Assembly (NCBI RefSeq): GCF_900312675.1
Contig: NZ_OMPC01000001.1
Span: forward strand, 161,140-225,139
Direction of reading: 5' to 3'
DNA: 64,000 nucleotides
From: Aliivibrio sp. EL58
GTDB taxonomy: Bacteria > Pseudomonadota > Gammaproteobacteria > Enterobacterales > Vibrionaceae
Part shown: piece by piece, positions 36,513 through 45,280 of the stretch
How the letters are laid out: each line of letters begins with the position of its first letter
Numbering within the stretch: the stretch's first letter is position 1
Made by a program: the position numbers and the translations under genes
The notes under the pieces: model-generated
What the model was told of the DNA's origin: nothing
What the model saw: the letters and a program-made list of their open reading frames with translations, nothing else
Databases searched by the model: none

Positions 36513-37810
36513 GCAGCCCATTATTTCGTTCTGATCTATTAAAAGGTGATTTACTCAAAGATCGTTTTGCCAAAGATAATTTAATTTTTAGAGCACCCGC
36601 TAATACCAGCTTTGATCAGTGTTTAAAATGCACCGTATGTACTGTCTATTGCCCTGTTGCTAAAGAGAATCCTGATTACCCCGGCCCAAAACAATGTGGT
36701 CCTGATGGCGAGCGTTTACGCTTTAAAAGCCCAGAATACTATGACGAAACCTTAAAACTCTGTACCAACTGTAAGCGCTGTGAAACCGCTTGTCCGTCAG
36801 GAGTTAAAATTGGTGACATGATTGCAGTTGCTCGTGGTAAACACGGAAAACCGGCTTATAACATGAAAGGGATCCGTGATTTTATACTAAGTCATACTGA
36901 TCTATTTGGCTCAGTAGCAACACCTGTTGCCCCTATTGTAAACGCCGTCACAAGCGTACCCTTAGTTAAAAAAGTGATGCACAAAACCATTGGTGTCCAT
37001 GATCACAAATCACTTCCTAAGTATTCTCACGGAACGTTCCGCCGTTGGTATAAAAAAGAAGTATCAGATCAATCGATTTACCAGCAGCAAGTCCATTATT
37101 TTCACGGATGCTTTGTAAACTATAACCACCCTCAACTAGGGAAAGACTTTATCCGTGTCATGAATAACATGCATATTGGCGTGCAGTTATTAGATAAAGA
37201 AAAATGTTGTGGTGTTCCTCTTATTGCTAACGGCTTTCATAAAAAAGCACAGAAAAACGCCGAGTTTAATGTTGCTAATTTAGAAGCTGCGATTGAGCGT
37301 AGAGATGTGCCGATTTTATCGACCTCTTCTACCTGCTCATTCACCTTACAACAAGAGTACCCGCATGTATTAGATGTCGATAACAGCAAGGTAGCGAAGA
37401 AAATAGAATACGTTACGCGCTTTTTATTAAAAGAGATCATGAACGGTCGAGGCCCTAAAATGAAACCACTTAATAAAAAGATTATCTACCATACGCCTTG
37501 TCATTTAGAACGCAGTGGCGGCAATATTTACACCATCGAATTGTTACGTGCGATACCAGGGTTAGAAGTGCAAGTATTAGACAGTGAGTGCTGTGGCTTA
37601 GCAGGTACTTATGGTTTTAAAACAGAGAATTACGATACCTCTATCGCTATTGGTAAAAATATCTTTGACCAAATAAAAGCAGCAAAACCAGATTACGCCA
37701 TTACCGATTGTGAAACTTGTAAATGGCAAATAGAAGAAAATACTAATGTTACTACGATTCATCCTATTTCTTTGCTGTGTGAAGCTCTAGATTTTTCAAA
37801 AGACAATTAA
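36509..37810 (+). CDS. glpC: Anaerobic glycerol-3-phosphate dehydrogenase subunit C
   Basis: 433 residues (396 in E. coli). Two [4Fe-4S] sites at the N-terminus (CLKCTVCTVYCP and CTNCKRCETACP) followed by two CCG domains (KCCGVPL near 230, ECCGLAG near 365) with HTPCHLERSG between. It anchors GlpAB to the membrane and passes electrons to menaquinone. Last gene of the operon, followed by a hairpin terminator. Confidence 0.95.
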   Translation: MSSPLFRSDLLKGDLLKDRFAKDNLIFRAPANTSFDQCLKCTVCTVYCPVAKENPDYPGPKQCGPDGERLRFKSPEYYDETLKLCTNCKRCETACPSGVKIGDMIAVARGKHGKPAYNMKGIRDFILSHTDLFGSVATPVAPIVNAVTSVPLVKKVMHKTIGVHDHKSLPKYSHGTFRRWYKKEVSDQSIYQQQVHYFHGCFVNYNHPQLGKDFIRVMNNMHIGVQLLDKEKCCGVPLIANGFHKKAQKNAEFNVANLEAAIERRDVPILSTSSTCSFTLQQEYPHVLDVDNSKVAKKIEYVTRFLLKEIMNGRGPKMKPLNKKIIYHTPCHLERSGGNIYTIELLRAIPGLEVQVLDSECCGLAGTYGFKTENYDTSIAIGKNIFDQIKAAKPDYAITDCETCKWQIEENTNVTTIHPISLLCEALDFSKDN

Positions 37811-37820
37811 TATACAAAAA

Positions 37821-37876
37821 AGACAGATAAAGACAGATAAAGACAGCCTATCTCACTTCTTTATCTGCCTTTCTTA
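37821..37876 (+). terminator. glpABC terminator with a duplicated 5' arm
   Basis: CAGATAAAG pairs with CTTTATCTG (37859-37867), then CCTTTCTT. The 5' arm is part of a tandem repeat of AGACAGATAA (37821-37830, 37831-37840, partial to 37846), so either copy can form the stem. Confidence 0.7.
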
Positions 37877-37895
37877 GTTAAGAGATAAAATATAT

Positions 37896-37983
37896 ATTAA
37901 CTTTGTTACCAGTAGTATTAAATTATAGACTATAAATAATTATGGATACTATATTTATAATCTATAATTTAAACAGAGTTAAT
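37896..37983. repeat. 88-bp imperfect inverted repeat downstream of glpC
   Basis: Left-arm blocks ATTAACTTTGTT (37896-37907), AAATTATAGA (37920-37929) and TATAAATA (37931-37938) pair with TATTTATA (37952-37959), TCTATAATTT (37961-37970) and AACAGAGTTAAT (37972-37983); only one mismatch across 30 pairs, with a 12-base bulge in the left arm. It lies in the 342-bp gap between glpC and a small minus-strand gene. No T tail, so it is not a simple terminator. No coding frame spans it. Confidence 0.7.
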
Positions 37984-38152
37984 AAATTTTATTTTAAAAT
38001 AGTAATAAACCACACCCAATTATAATTTAATTAACGACTTATAATTCCTAACACATTATCAAATGCTTAGTGAAGCCAACAGAACGTTATGAAGACAGAA
38101 CATTTAGTCTGCTAATATTTTCAAATTTATATTTATAATCCACCTATTTTTA

Positions 38153-38347
38153 CTATAAAGTAGGATGATTTATTGTAGAAGAAAACGTTTCACCTCCTTT
38201 ACTTTTAAAATATTCTATCATCCAATCTCTATCACTATTTGAAATATTGAATGTACAATGTATATTTTTTTCATTCACTAATTCATTATCACATAAATCA
38301 ATAAATGATTGAGGTGACCTAGATATAATAGTTATGTTCATATTCAC
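38153..38347 (-). CDS. Small hypothetical protein, 64 residues
   Basis: GTG start with GGAG five bases upstream (or ATG two codons in). Soluble, no motif, not recognised: MNITIISRSPQSFIDLCDNEL is the beginning of the more likely product. The ribosome site argues that it is translated, while codon composition is as AT-rich as its surroundings. Stands alone between glpC and the short chemoreceptor gene. Confidence 0.45.
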   Translation of the reverse strand: MNMNITIISRSPQSFIDLCDNELVNEKNIHCTFNISNSDRDWMIEYFKSKGGETFSSTINHPTL

Positions 38348-38560
38348 TTTAACTCCAGCATGATAATTTACAAACGAGCATAGAATACCCTTATTCCGAA
38401 AGAGTCATCAATAAAACGATATAAAAAAACAAAAAATAAATTCAAAGATTACAGCTTATATATAAACTTTATGACAGTGGGTTTCATACATTGAATCTAT
38501 ATATGAAATTCAATGTAGCCACAAAGGATTTCATCTGGATAAATTTTATTTATATCTGTA

Positions 38561-39472
38561 TTACAACTTAAAGAATGAAAGCTCTATCTGAAGTTGGGTA
38601 GCTAATTTACTGACCTTTTCATTTGATTCCAAACTGAGATCAACGCCTTCTAAATTTTGTTGCACGAATGCACTCATATCTTCTAATTGCTTTGAGATAT
38701 CTTGTGTAACCGTTCTTTGCTCTTCAGCAGCTGTTGCAACAATTACATTTACCTCAGAAATACCAACGACTCTCTCAGTAATTGCTAAGAATGATTGAGC
38801 GAGATCTTCAATAGCAAACTTTGTTGAATCCATTAGCTCTACATTTTTACTCATTGACTCATCAGCTAACTTAGATTGTTCTTGTAGTTGATTAATTATC
38901 TCTTGAATATCAACAGTAGATTGTTGAGTCTTACTTGCTAATGCTCTTACCTCATCAGCAACTACAGCAAAACCACGACCTTGCTCTCCGGCTCTAGCAG
39001 CTTCAATAGCTGCATTTAACGCCAACAAATTGGTTTGCTCAGAAATAGAATTAATCACCTCAACAACGCGACTAATACGCTCAGAGTATTCTCTCAATAA
39101 ATTAACAATATCTTTCGCTTCTAAAATTGACTCCGATATTTCTACTGTATTTTCAGTAGATCGCTGGATGATTGATTGGCTAGATTTGATAACTTCATTG
39201 GCTTCATTTGTAGCTTCTTCAGCTCTTTGAGCGTTAATAGAAACATCCCTTGCCGTAGAAGAGAGTTCAGTCGATGCTGTTGCAATTTGCTCAACGGACG
39301 AAAGTTCACTAAGAGAGTTATTTTGAATTAAATTTGTTAATTGAATAGAATTGTTCTGCTTATCTTTCACATCACTCATTAATTTCAGACTATTACCAAT
39401 AATACTAAAAGTGGTTTCAGATAATGAAAATATAACAATTGACAATAAGTGCATTTGTGTTTTTAATTTCAT
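38561..39472 (-). CDS. Short methyl-accepting chemotaxis protein without sensor domain
   Basis: Start at 39472 (AGGA, five bases, ATG; nine codons inside the longest frame). 303 residues: one weak hydrophobic stretch near the N-terminus ([20 protein letters not shown]), then directly the coiled-coil signalling domain with the canonical tip [35 protein letters not shown]. No second helix, periplasmic sensor, PAS or HAMP. It may be a soluble or peripheral receptor that senses through partners, or a receptor that lost its sensor half. No C-terminal CheR-docking pentapeptide. Confidence 0.88.
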   Translation of the reverse strand: MKLKTQMHLLSIVIFSLSETTFSIIGNSLKLMSDVKDKQNNSIQLTNLIQNNSLSELSSVEQIATASTELSSTARDVSINAQRAEEATNEANEVIKSSQSIIQRSTENTVEISESILEAKDIVNLLREYSERISRVVEVINSISEQTNLLALNAAIEAARAGEQGRGFAVVADEVRALASKTQQSTVDIQEIINQLQEQSKLADESMSKNVELMDSTKFAIEDLAQSFLAITERVVGISEVNVIVATAAEEQRTVTQDISKQLEDMSAFVQQNLEGVDLSLESNEKVSKLATQLQIELSFFKL

Positions 39473-39642
39473 AACATTCCTATCACTCAATAATTTCAAA
39501 CCAACTATTATAGAGCTATAGTTTTTGACTAAATCTCTAAAATAAACATTAACTTTATGAATTCTTGCTATTTAACTCTCTTCGAATTCTAAGTAATGAC
39601 ATAGTTTGAATTCGTAATTTAACCAAAATATTTATAGGTAAT

Positions 39643-41190
39643 TTACTTATTCACAAAGCTTTCAATTAAGTGAACTTGTTCTATTAACAGACTTTCTACA
39701 GACAAACTTGTCTTAATTGTGTCAGAAGTTAGCAATAAAGATTCACTAGATTTATCATTTATTCTTTGTATTTGTTCGTTAATCTCAGAAACCGTGGCCA
39801 ACTGTTCTTCAACGGCCACCGATATCTGTTCATTTCTTGAAGCTATATCATTTGAAAGTGAATCAACTTGAGACACGGTATTATTTACGCTATCAATTTG
39901 CTCCACACAAACAGAGAACTTCTCTGTTGCCTCAAGTAATGCCCTATAAGCAGAATCACTTCCAAGTTGTATTTCTGAAACAACATCTTGAATTTCAGCG
40001 GTTGAACATTGTGTTTTTTGAGCTAATGTTCTTACCTCATCAGCTACGACAGCAAAACCTCGTCCTGCATCTCCTGCTCTTGCAGCTTCAATTGCTGCAT
40101 TTAATGCAAGTAAATTAGTCTGATCCGCGATAGTATTAATAACATCACCTACATTACCAATTCTCTTACTTTGCTCATTGAGAGATTCAACGATCATCGA
40201 CGTTTTTTCTAAATTAATTGCAAGTTCAGCCATTGAGTCATTAGCCTTTTGAAGTATGCCAACACTTGTCATAGAAACTGATTGAACAGTATTTGAAGCA
40301 TCAGAAGCATTTTGAACATTCTGTGTTACTTCATTAGCTGTTGAGTGCATTTCATTCATTGCTGTTGCTACCATTTCAACAGCTAACTTCTGTTCATCTA
40401 AGTTAGCCATACTTCGCTTTCCACATGCAATTGTGTTATTGACTGAATAACTGATAGACTCATTACTGTCCATAACTGATATTGATATTCTTTTAAGTAG
40501 CGAATTAATTTCACTTTCTTTCATTTTAAGGTCTAATTCAATGCACGAAATATCATCAATCGCTCCTGTATAGATAAACGACATTAACGGGTTATCAAAA
40601 ACAGATTTAGAACCTTTAGCTAATTTACTTAATCTCCTAGTAACGAGATAAACACCACATATAGACGCTAGAAAATACCCAATTAAGATATGCATCGCAT
40701 TGTAATAATTTAAAGCTAATAGCGATATTATCAAACTAAATGAAGACATTAGTATACATTTTTGTAAAATTGAAAGAGAAAACTTCCATCGTAATGGGTT
40801 TATACCTAAGTTTATTTTTTTATAACAATTTTCAGCACGATCTACATATTCTTTTTTGGGTTTAGTTCTTACTGATTGATACTCATAAATTTCATCATCC
40901 CTCTTTATAGGTGATACAAATGCATCAACCCAGTAATAATTACCATCGGTTCTTTTATTTTTAACAATACCCATCCAATTATATCCACTACCTACAGTAG
41001 TCCATAAGCTTTTAAAAGCCAATTTTGGCATATCAGAGTGACGAACTATATTATGAGGTTGACCAATCAAGCTGTTGTAAGAATACCCTGATATATTTAT
41101 AAAATCCTCACTTGCGTATTTAACAATACTATCCTTATCTGTAATTGATATTAAAATGGCACTCTCTGGATAGCTGTGTTCAATATTCAT
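39643..41190 (-). CDS. Aer-like PAS chemoreceptor
   Basis: 515 residues: N-terminal PAS of the Aer type (about 10-115; [31 protein letters not shown]), two hydrophobic segments (about 143-180) with almost no periplasmic loop, and a signalling domain with [35 protein letters not shown]. Aer proteins bind FAD in PAS and read redox or energy state to steer aerotaxis. Transcribed away from ToxR-like gene 2, sharing a 399-bp intergenic region with a consensus CRP site. Confidence 0.93.
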   Translation of the reverse strand: MNIEHSYPESAILISITDKDSIVKYASEDFINISGYSYNSLIGQPHNIVRHSDMPKLAFKSLWTTVGSGYNWMGIVKNKRTDGNYYWVDAFVSPIKRDDEIYEYQSVRTKPKKEYVDRAENCYKKINLGINPLRWKFSLSILQKCILMSSFSLIISLLALNYYNAMHILIGYFLASICGVYLVTRRLSKLAKGSKSVFDNPLMSFIYTGAIDDISCIELDLKMKESEINSLLKRISISVMDSNESISYSVNNTIACGKRSMANLDEQKLAVEMVATAMNEMHSTANEVTQNVQNASDASNTVQSVSMTSVGILQKANDSMAELAINLEKTSMIVESLNEQSKRIGNVGDVINTIADQTNLLALNAAIEAARAGDAGRGFAVVADEVRTLAQKTQCSTAEIQDVVSEIQLGSDSAYRALLEATEKFSVCVEQIDSVNNTVSQVDSLSNDIASRNEQISVAVEEQLATVSEINEQIQRINDKSSESLLLTSDTIKTSLSVESLLIEQVHLIESFVNK

Positions 41191-41589
41191 TTAATTAAAA
41201 CCCTTACTTATTAGTATTAAAAAACCTCAGCGAGTATATTATTAATAAATTTATTTTATATTTAATTAATTAATTAATTTTTCCTGCAAAATAAGAAATG
41301 TGATGAAAATCACAAGACAGATCGACACCACAGATCAAATAAACCGTATTTATTCACAGTAAGTATTGAAATTGGTATAACTAAACATGAAAAATAACAA
41401 TCATAGATAATATGATTAAAGAAAATGCAATCACAACATAAATAAATACCCCCACCCAAAGCCAAATAAAAATAGTGATCAATATCAAAGAGTTAGATCG
41501 AAGTGATCAAAATTGATACAATCCTGACATAGCAATTGATAATTTTCATTATAATAATAATTCACATAATAAATAAGTCTATTCATAAA
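41191..41589. other. Intergenic region between Aer-like and ToxR-like gene 2
   Basis: 399 bp. From left to right: a TTAA simple repeat (about 41266-41279), the consensus CRP site (41299-41314), and two GTGATCAA boxes (41475-41482 and 41503-41510) 28 bp apart. The first, read on the minus strand, is TTGATATTGATCAC, close to both FNR and CRP half-sites. The boxes are 80-115 bp before the ToxR-like start and could be regulator binding sites. No gene seen. Confidence 0.55.
41299..41314. promoter_or_regulatory. Consensus CRP site
   Basis: TGTGA-TGAAAA-TCACA matches TGTGA-N6-TCACA at all ten conserved positions. It lies 109 bp before the Aer-like receptor start and 276 bp before the ToxR-like start. 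Confidence 0.75.
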
Positions 41590-42729
41590 ATGCTTAATAA
41601 AGAAAAAATCAATCATAATGATTTCACATTAAACCACACCTGTAACCATATAAATAAAGACAAAAGGATTATAAAGCTTACCGATACAGAAAATAAAATA
41701 TTAACTTTATTACTTAAAAACCCAGACACTATTTTCTCTAAAGATGAAATTTTGAATTACGCCTGGGATAAGGATGACAACAATTATACTAGTGTTGTTC
41801 CTCAAGCAATTTCAATTTTAAGGAAAAAATTATATAGACATAATATAGATGCTATTGATACGGTGAAAGGTAGAGGGTATAGGGCTAGTAGTAAAAATTC
41901 GTCAAACAAAAAACATATCAATAATATATATCTGTATATAATACCTTTTTGCTTAATAGGGGCATCAGTAACATCTTATATTATAATTAATAATAAAGAC
42001 ATATCACCAGCAATAGATCAGCACCTAATCAAGAGTAATGACAATATATATCAGCCATCAAATTCAGAATCAGTAATATTAAATAAAAACAATTTACATG
42101 AAAAAATAAAATACTTCATAAACAAACAAGAAAAGTCCATCAGTATATCAGCATGTGAAATGTTAGGTAATGAATGCTCTAGCATTTATAACAAAATATA
42201 TTTCATTGATAATAGTGAAACATCAATTAACATTGATGAGCTAATTAATGAAATTTCATTTGAATTTGAAAAGCCATTAAAAAACTTAAGTAATAAAGAA
42301 GCTAATGAATTTAAAATGACTAGTAGTATTAATCTATCTGCAATCAATAATTTAACCTATAAAGGCCACGCTTACATAAATTATGATATCCAAAAAAAAG
42401 ACAATCATAAATATAATGCAACACTATCGGCATATGTAAAAGAGACAGGATATATTGGTAGCTATGGTTATAATGTAAATATAACAGCGATAACAAAAAA
42501 GAAAAAAGATCAATTCATAGCTTTAATCGAGCGAAATGACAGAGATGTTGGTTCAGGAAGGCAGCACTTTGGCACGATAAGAGACCAAAATCAGTTGTAT
42601 GCATACCCTAAACTATTAAATACTGAACGAAAAGCGTATTACACCCATATATACCCCATGGGTAAAGGCGTTCATTATGTTTATATGGAAGAAATGAACT
42701 TATCTTACTTAGCCTTCAGCTATAAATAA
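41590..42729 (+). CDS. ToxR-like membrane-bound transcriptional regulator (paralogue 2)
   Basis: The ATG at 41590 is chosen, matching the MLNK start of its paralogue; the longer TTG-started frame adds only an isoleucine-rich stretch. 379 residues: winged-helix domain (about 10-105; VVPQAISILRKKLY), one transmembrane helix (about 117-137) and a roughly 240-residue periplasmic domain with Cys pair SAC-x6-C. Compared with the protein at 20339-21442 it lacks the three extra cysteines. Very AT-rich and Asn/Lys/Ile-rich, more so than its neighbours. It sits among chemoreceptor genes. Confidence 0.87.
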   Translation: MLNKEKINHNDFTLNHTCNHINKDKRIIKLTDTENKILTLLLKNPDTIFSKDEILNYAWDKDDNNYTSVVPQAISILRKKLYRHNIDAIDTVKGRGYRASSKNSSNKKHINNIYLYIIPFCLIGASVTSYIIINNKDISPAIDQHLIKSNDNIYQPSNSESVILNKNNLHEKIKYFINKQEKSISISACEMLGNECSSIYNKIYFIDNSETSINIDELINEISFEFEKPLKNLSNKEANEFKMTSSINLSAINNLTYKGHAYINYDIQKKDNHKYNATLSAYVKETGYIGSYGYNVNITAITKKKKDQFIALIERNDRDVGSGRQHFGTIRDQNQLYAYPKLLNTERKAYYTHIYPMGKGVHYVYMEEMNLSYLAFSYK

Positions 42730-42757
42730 ATAGAAAGGGCTACCTTAAGTAGCCCTC
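42728..42757 (-). terminator. Terminator between ToxR-like gene 2 and the chemoreceptor
   Basis: AGGGCTAC pairs with GTAGCCCT around TTAA-type loop; the T-rich tail (TTTCTATTTATTT) is on the minus strand, serving the chemoreceptor, though the stem may also help the plus-strand gene. Confidence 0.65.
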
Positions 42758-42764
42758 AATTAAC

Positions 42765-44726
42765 TTACACTTTGAAAAAAGATAACTTAGACTTCTGCCC
42801 TTCCGATAACTCAGATAAATGACTACTCGCCTGAGCACTCTCTTTAATTCCCTCTACATTTTGATGAATACTCTCACTAATGACATTAACATTTTCACTG
42901 ATAGAAGAAATAGCACGATTCTGTTCATTCGCAGCACCTGCCATCTCTGAGTTTGTATGTGAAATTTCTTCTATTGCCTTAGATATATCATCTAAGTACT
43001 TGTTTGTTTCTTCACTCATACGTGTAGTTTCATTAATCATATTTATAGAATCATGCACAGACCCAACTACATCTGATGATTTCTGTTGTAAATTATCAAT
43101 GATTTGCTGAATATTTTGAGTCGACTGCTGCGTTTTCGCAGCTAGAACACGAACTTCATCAGCTACAACGGCAAAACCTCGACCACTATCTCCAGCCCTT
43201 GCTGCTTCAATAGCCGCATTAAGTGCTAACAAGTTTGTTTGTTCAGAAATAGAGTCAATAACAGTAATAACTTCACTTATCCGATCTGTTTGATCTTTAA
43301 GTGTCATGACTTCACTAGATGTCATATCCATTTGAGTAGCTAGTGAGCGAGTTAATATTGAACTTTCTTCTGCACTTTTAGACCCTTCTATTGATAAGGT
43401 TAATACATTTTTTGCTCGTATATCCGCTTGATTTGCAGATGCATCAACTTGTGTTGCAGAAGCCGAAAGCTCTGTCACTGCAGCTGCAATTAATTCAACT
43501 TGAGATTTTTGTTCACTTGCATTTGCTTCACTTTGCGTCATTACAGCCGCTAATTCAGTCGAGGCTGAAGAAACCTCTATCCCAATACCTCGTAATTCAT
43601 TAATTAGTTTTTGAAGATGAGTAATAGTTTCATCTGTATTGGTACATAATTGCCCTATCTCATTACTGCCATTTAACGAAGTGGTATAAGTTAAGTCCCC
43701 GTTAGCAACCAAGTTCATTTGATGCTGTAAAGCAACAATTGGTTTTGAGATAATTTGTGCAGTTAGCCAACCAATCAAAACTGATATAAACAATACAACA
43801 ATTAAAAAAGAAATCATAAAGGATTGGCTATCATTAATCAGCACCGTTGCATCTAAACTTAACTCATGAGTTCTATCAATTATTGAGTTTAATAAGCCAG
43901 CGAGTATATTATCTGCACGACTACCTAACTTAACTAACTGTAAGTTATTCTTGCTAATCTCCTGCCCTTGCGCCCATAGCAATTGATTAACCGAACCATA
44001 ATCATTAAAGCCTTGAATAAGGATCTCACGAGCTAAACTATTCTTAATTTTATCTGTTTGCTCAAACACTTTATTAAAATGTGTTGCAAGCTCTTGTTCA
44101 AATTTAGAGTCTAGATTTAAAGCATATACAGATGACATTCTAACAACGATAATTGCTGCCGAAGAATACAGCTCTTGTCGGATTTTTCGCCACTCTTCAC
44201 GCTCTGATTCAGAGGTAACAGTATCTAAAATAATATTATTCGCTTGATTAATGTAATCTGTAACCCATGGTAAATTTCCCCACTCTTTATCCATTACCTT
44301 GTATAGGTCTATATTATCTTTAATAATTGAACCATAGCTATTGAGTAAGCCTTCAACTTCTTCCATTTTATAAACAAATTCTTCAGATGATACTAATTTG
44401 CTCTTAGAGGTTTCCACTTCACTAAACAAAGTTAAAATTGAAGCCTCTATGTGTTGAAATTTTTTATAAGATGTATTTAGCTCTGCAGGAATACCAATAG
44501 AGCGACTAACTGCAATCCTTAAATGCAAAAAGTTTTCCTGCGCTTCGGTTAATTTAGAGCTATCTAACGAGTTATAATCCATTGCTAACGAGTTATCTTC
44601 TAACTTACTGTAGCCGTTAATGATGATGGCAGATAGAACCACCATTAACGATACAGCAAACATAACAGGTAATAAAACTTGATAACGCACTTGAAGGTTC
44701 ATAAATATACGTTGTAAATAATGCAC
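42765..44726 (-). CDS. Transmembrane methyl-accepting chemotaxis protein
   Basis: 653 residues from a GTG with AAGGAT six bases upstream (an ATG eight codons in lacks one). First membrane helix about 17-40, a large periplasmic helical sensor (about 41-300) without small-ligand signature, second helix about 303-325, HAMP (about 325-380) and a signalling domain with [35 protein letters not shown]. Ligand unknown. Confidence 0.92.
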   Translation of the reverse strand: MHYLQRIFMNLQVRYQVLLPVMFAVSLMVVLSAIIINGYSKLEDNSLAMDYNSLDSSKLTEAQENFLHLRIAVSRSIGIPAELNTSYKKFQHIEASILTLFSEVETSKSKLVSSEEFVYKMEEVEGLLNSYGSIIKDNIDLYKVMDKEWGNLPWVTDYINQANNIILDTVTSESEREEWRKIRQELYSSAAIIVVRMSSVYALNLDSKFEQELATHFNKVFEQTDKIKNSLAREILIQGFNDYGSVNQLLWAQGQEISKNNLQLVKLGSRADNILAGLLNSIIDRTHELSLDATVLINDSQSFMISFLIVVLFISVLIGWLTAQIISKPIVALQHQMNLVANGDLTYTTSLNGSNEIGQLCTNTDETITHLQKLINELRGIGIEVSSASTELAAVMTQSEANASEQKSQVELIAAAVTELSASATQVDASANQADIRAKNVLTLSIEGSKSAEESSILTRSLATQMDMTSSEVMTLKDQTDRISEVITVIDSISEQTNLLALNAAIEAARAGDSGRGFAVVADEVRVLAAKTQQSTQNIQQIIDNLQQKSSDVVGSVHDSINMINETTRMSEETNKYLDDISKAIEEISHTNSEMAGAANEQNRAISSISENVNVISESIHQNVEGIKESAQASSHLSELSEGQKSKLSFFKV

Positions 44727-45280
44727 TTTTTATCCTTTTTAAATTGTCATTGTCCAAATATATGAAAGCGAGTTAACTTGATATAAGTTTTACACCCAAT
44801 AACATTTCAATAAATGAAATCTCTTCAATACTTAAAATCGAAAGTATTGATGTATCGCATTTAATCTGTCCACTGGCTGTAAGGACAATTTTTTTAGCGC
44901 TAATGCCTTGTCTATTCATACTGTTAGTTAACTACATCTTCTTTATGAGAATTAACACAAAATATTACATTATTAATCTATCAATATGGATAGCCACAAT
45001 AATTATAAAAATTAATAAACCATTAAATATCAATATCATAATGATGTTTAATGCAATATATTTTATATTATTTACTTTTTTTAGAATAAAAATCACTCCG
45101 TCATTAAGGTGTCTTTTTTTGACGGCGTCTGATAATTGACGATTGATGAATGTGGTTTACATCACAATTTTATTAGTTTTATAAATGTGATTTCGATCGA
45201 ATTTTAAACCATTAATGTTAGAGACCTATTAGTGTTAACCGTGATAAATTAGCCCCACATTTTTTGGATGAATATGATAT
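44727..45280. other. Gene-free region upstream of the EAL-PAS-GGDEF gene
   Basis: 554 bp, very AT-rich. It holds a near-consensus CRP site (45151-45166) and a weaker one, TGTGA-TTTCGA-TCGAA (45186-45201), both 80-130 bp before the downstream start. A 78-codon hydrophobic frame at 44903-45139 lacks a ribosome site and is not accepted as a gene. Confidence 0.55.
45151..45166. promoter_or_regulatory. Near-consensus CRP site before the EAL-PAS-GGDEF gene
   Basis: TGTGG-TTTACA-TCACA matches nine of ten conserved CRP positions, 115 bp before the start codon. It suggests cAMP control of c-di-GMP signalling. Confidence 0.55.

Noticed and set aside
41266-41279. TTAA tandem repeat considered as a phase-variation tract
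   Set aside because: Only about three to four units, outside any coding region and away from promoter boxes.
44903-45139. 78-codon hydrophobic frame before the EAL-PAS-GGDEF gene
   Set aside because: No ribosome binding site, extreme AT bias giving Ile/Asn/Phe only, and it ends near the CRP-like sites. More likely chance.
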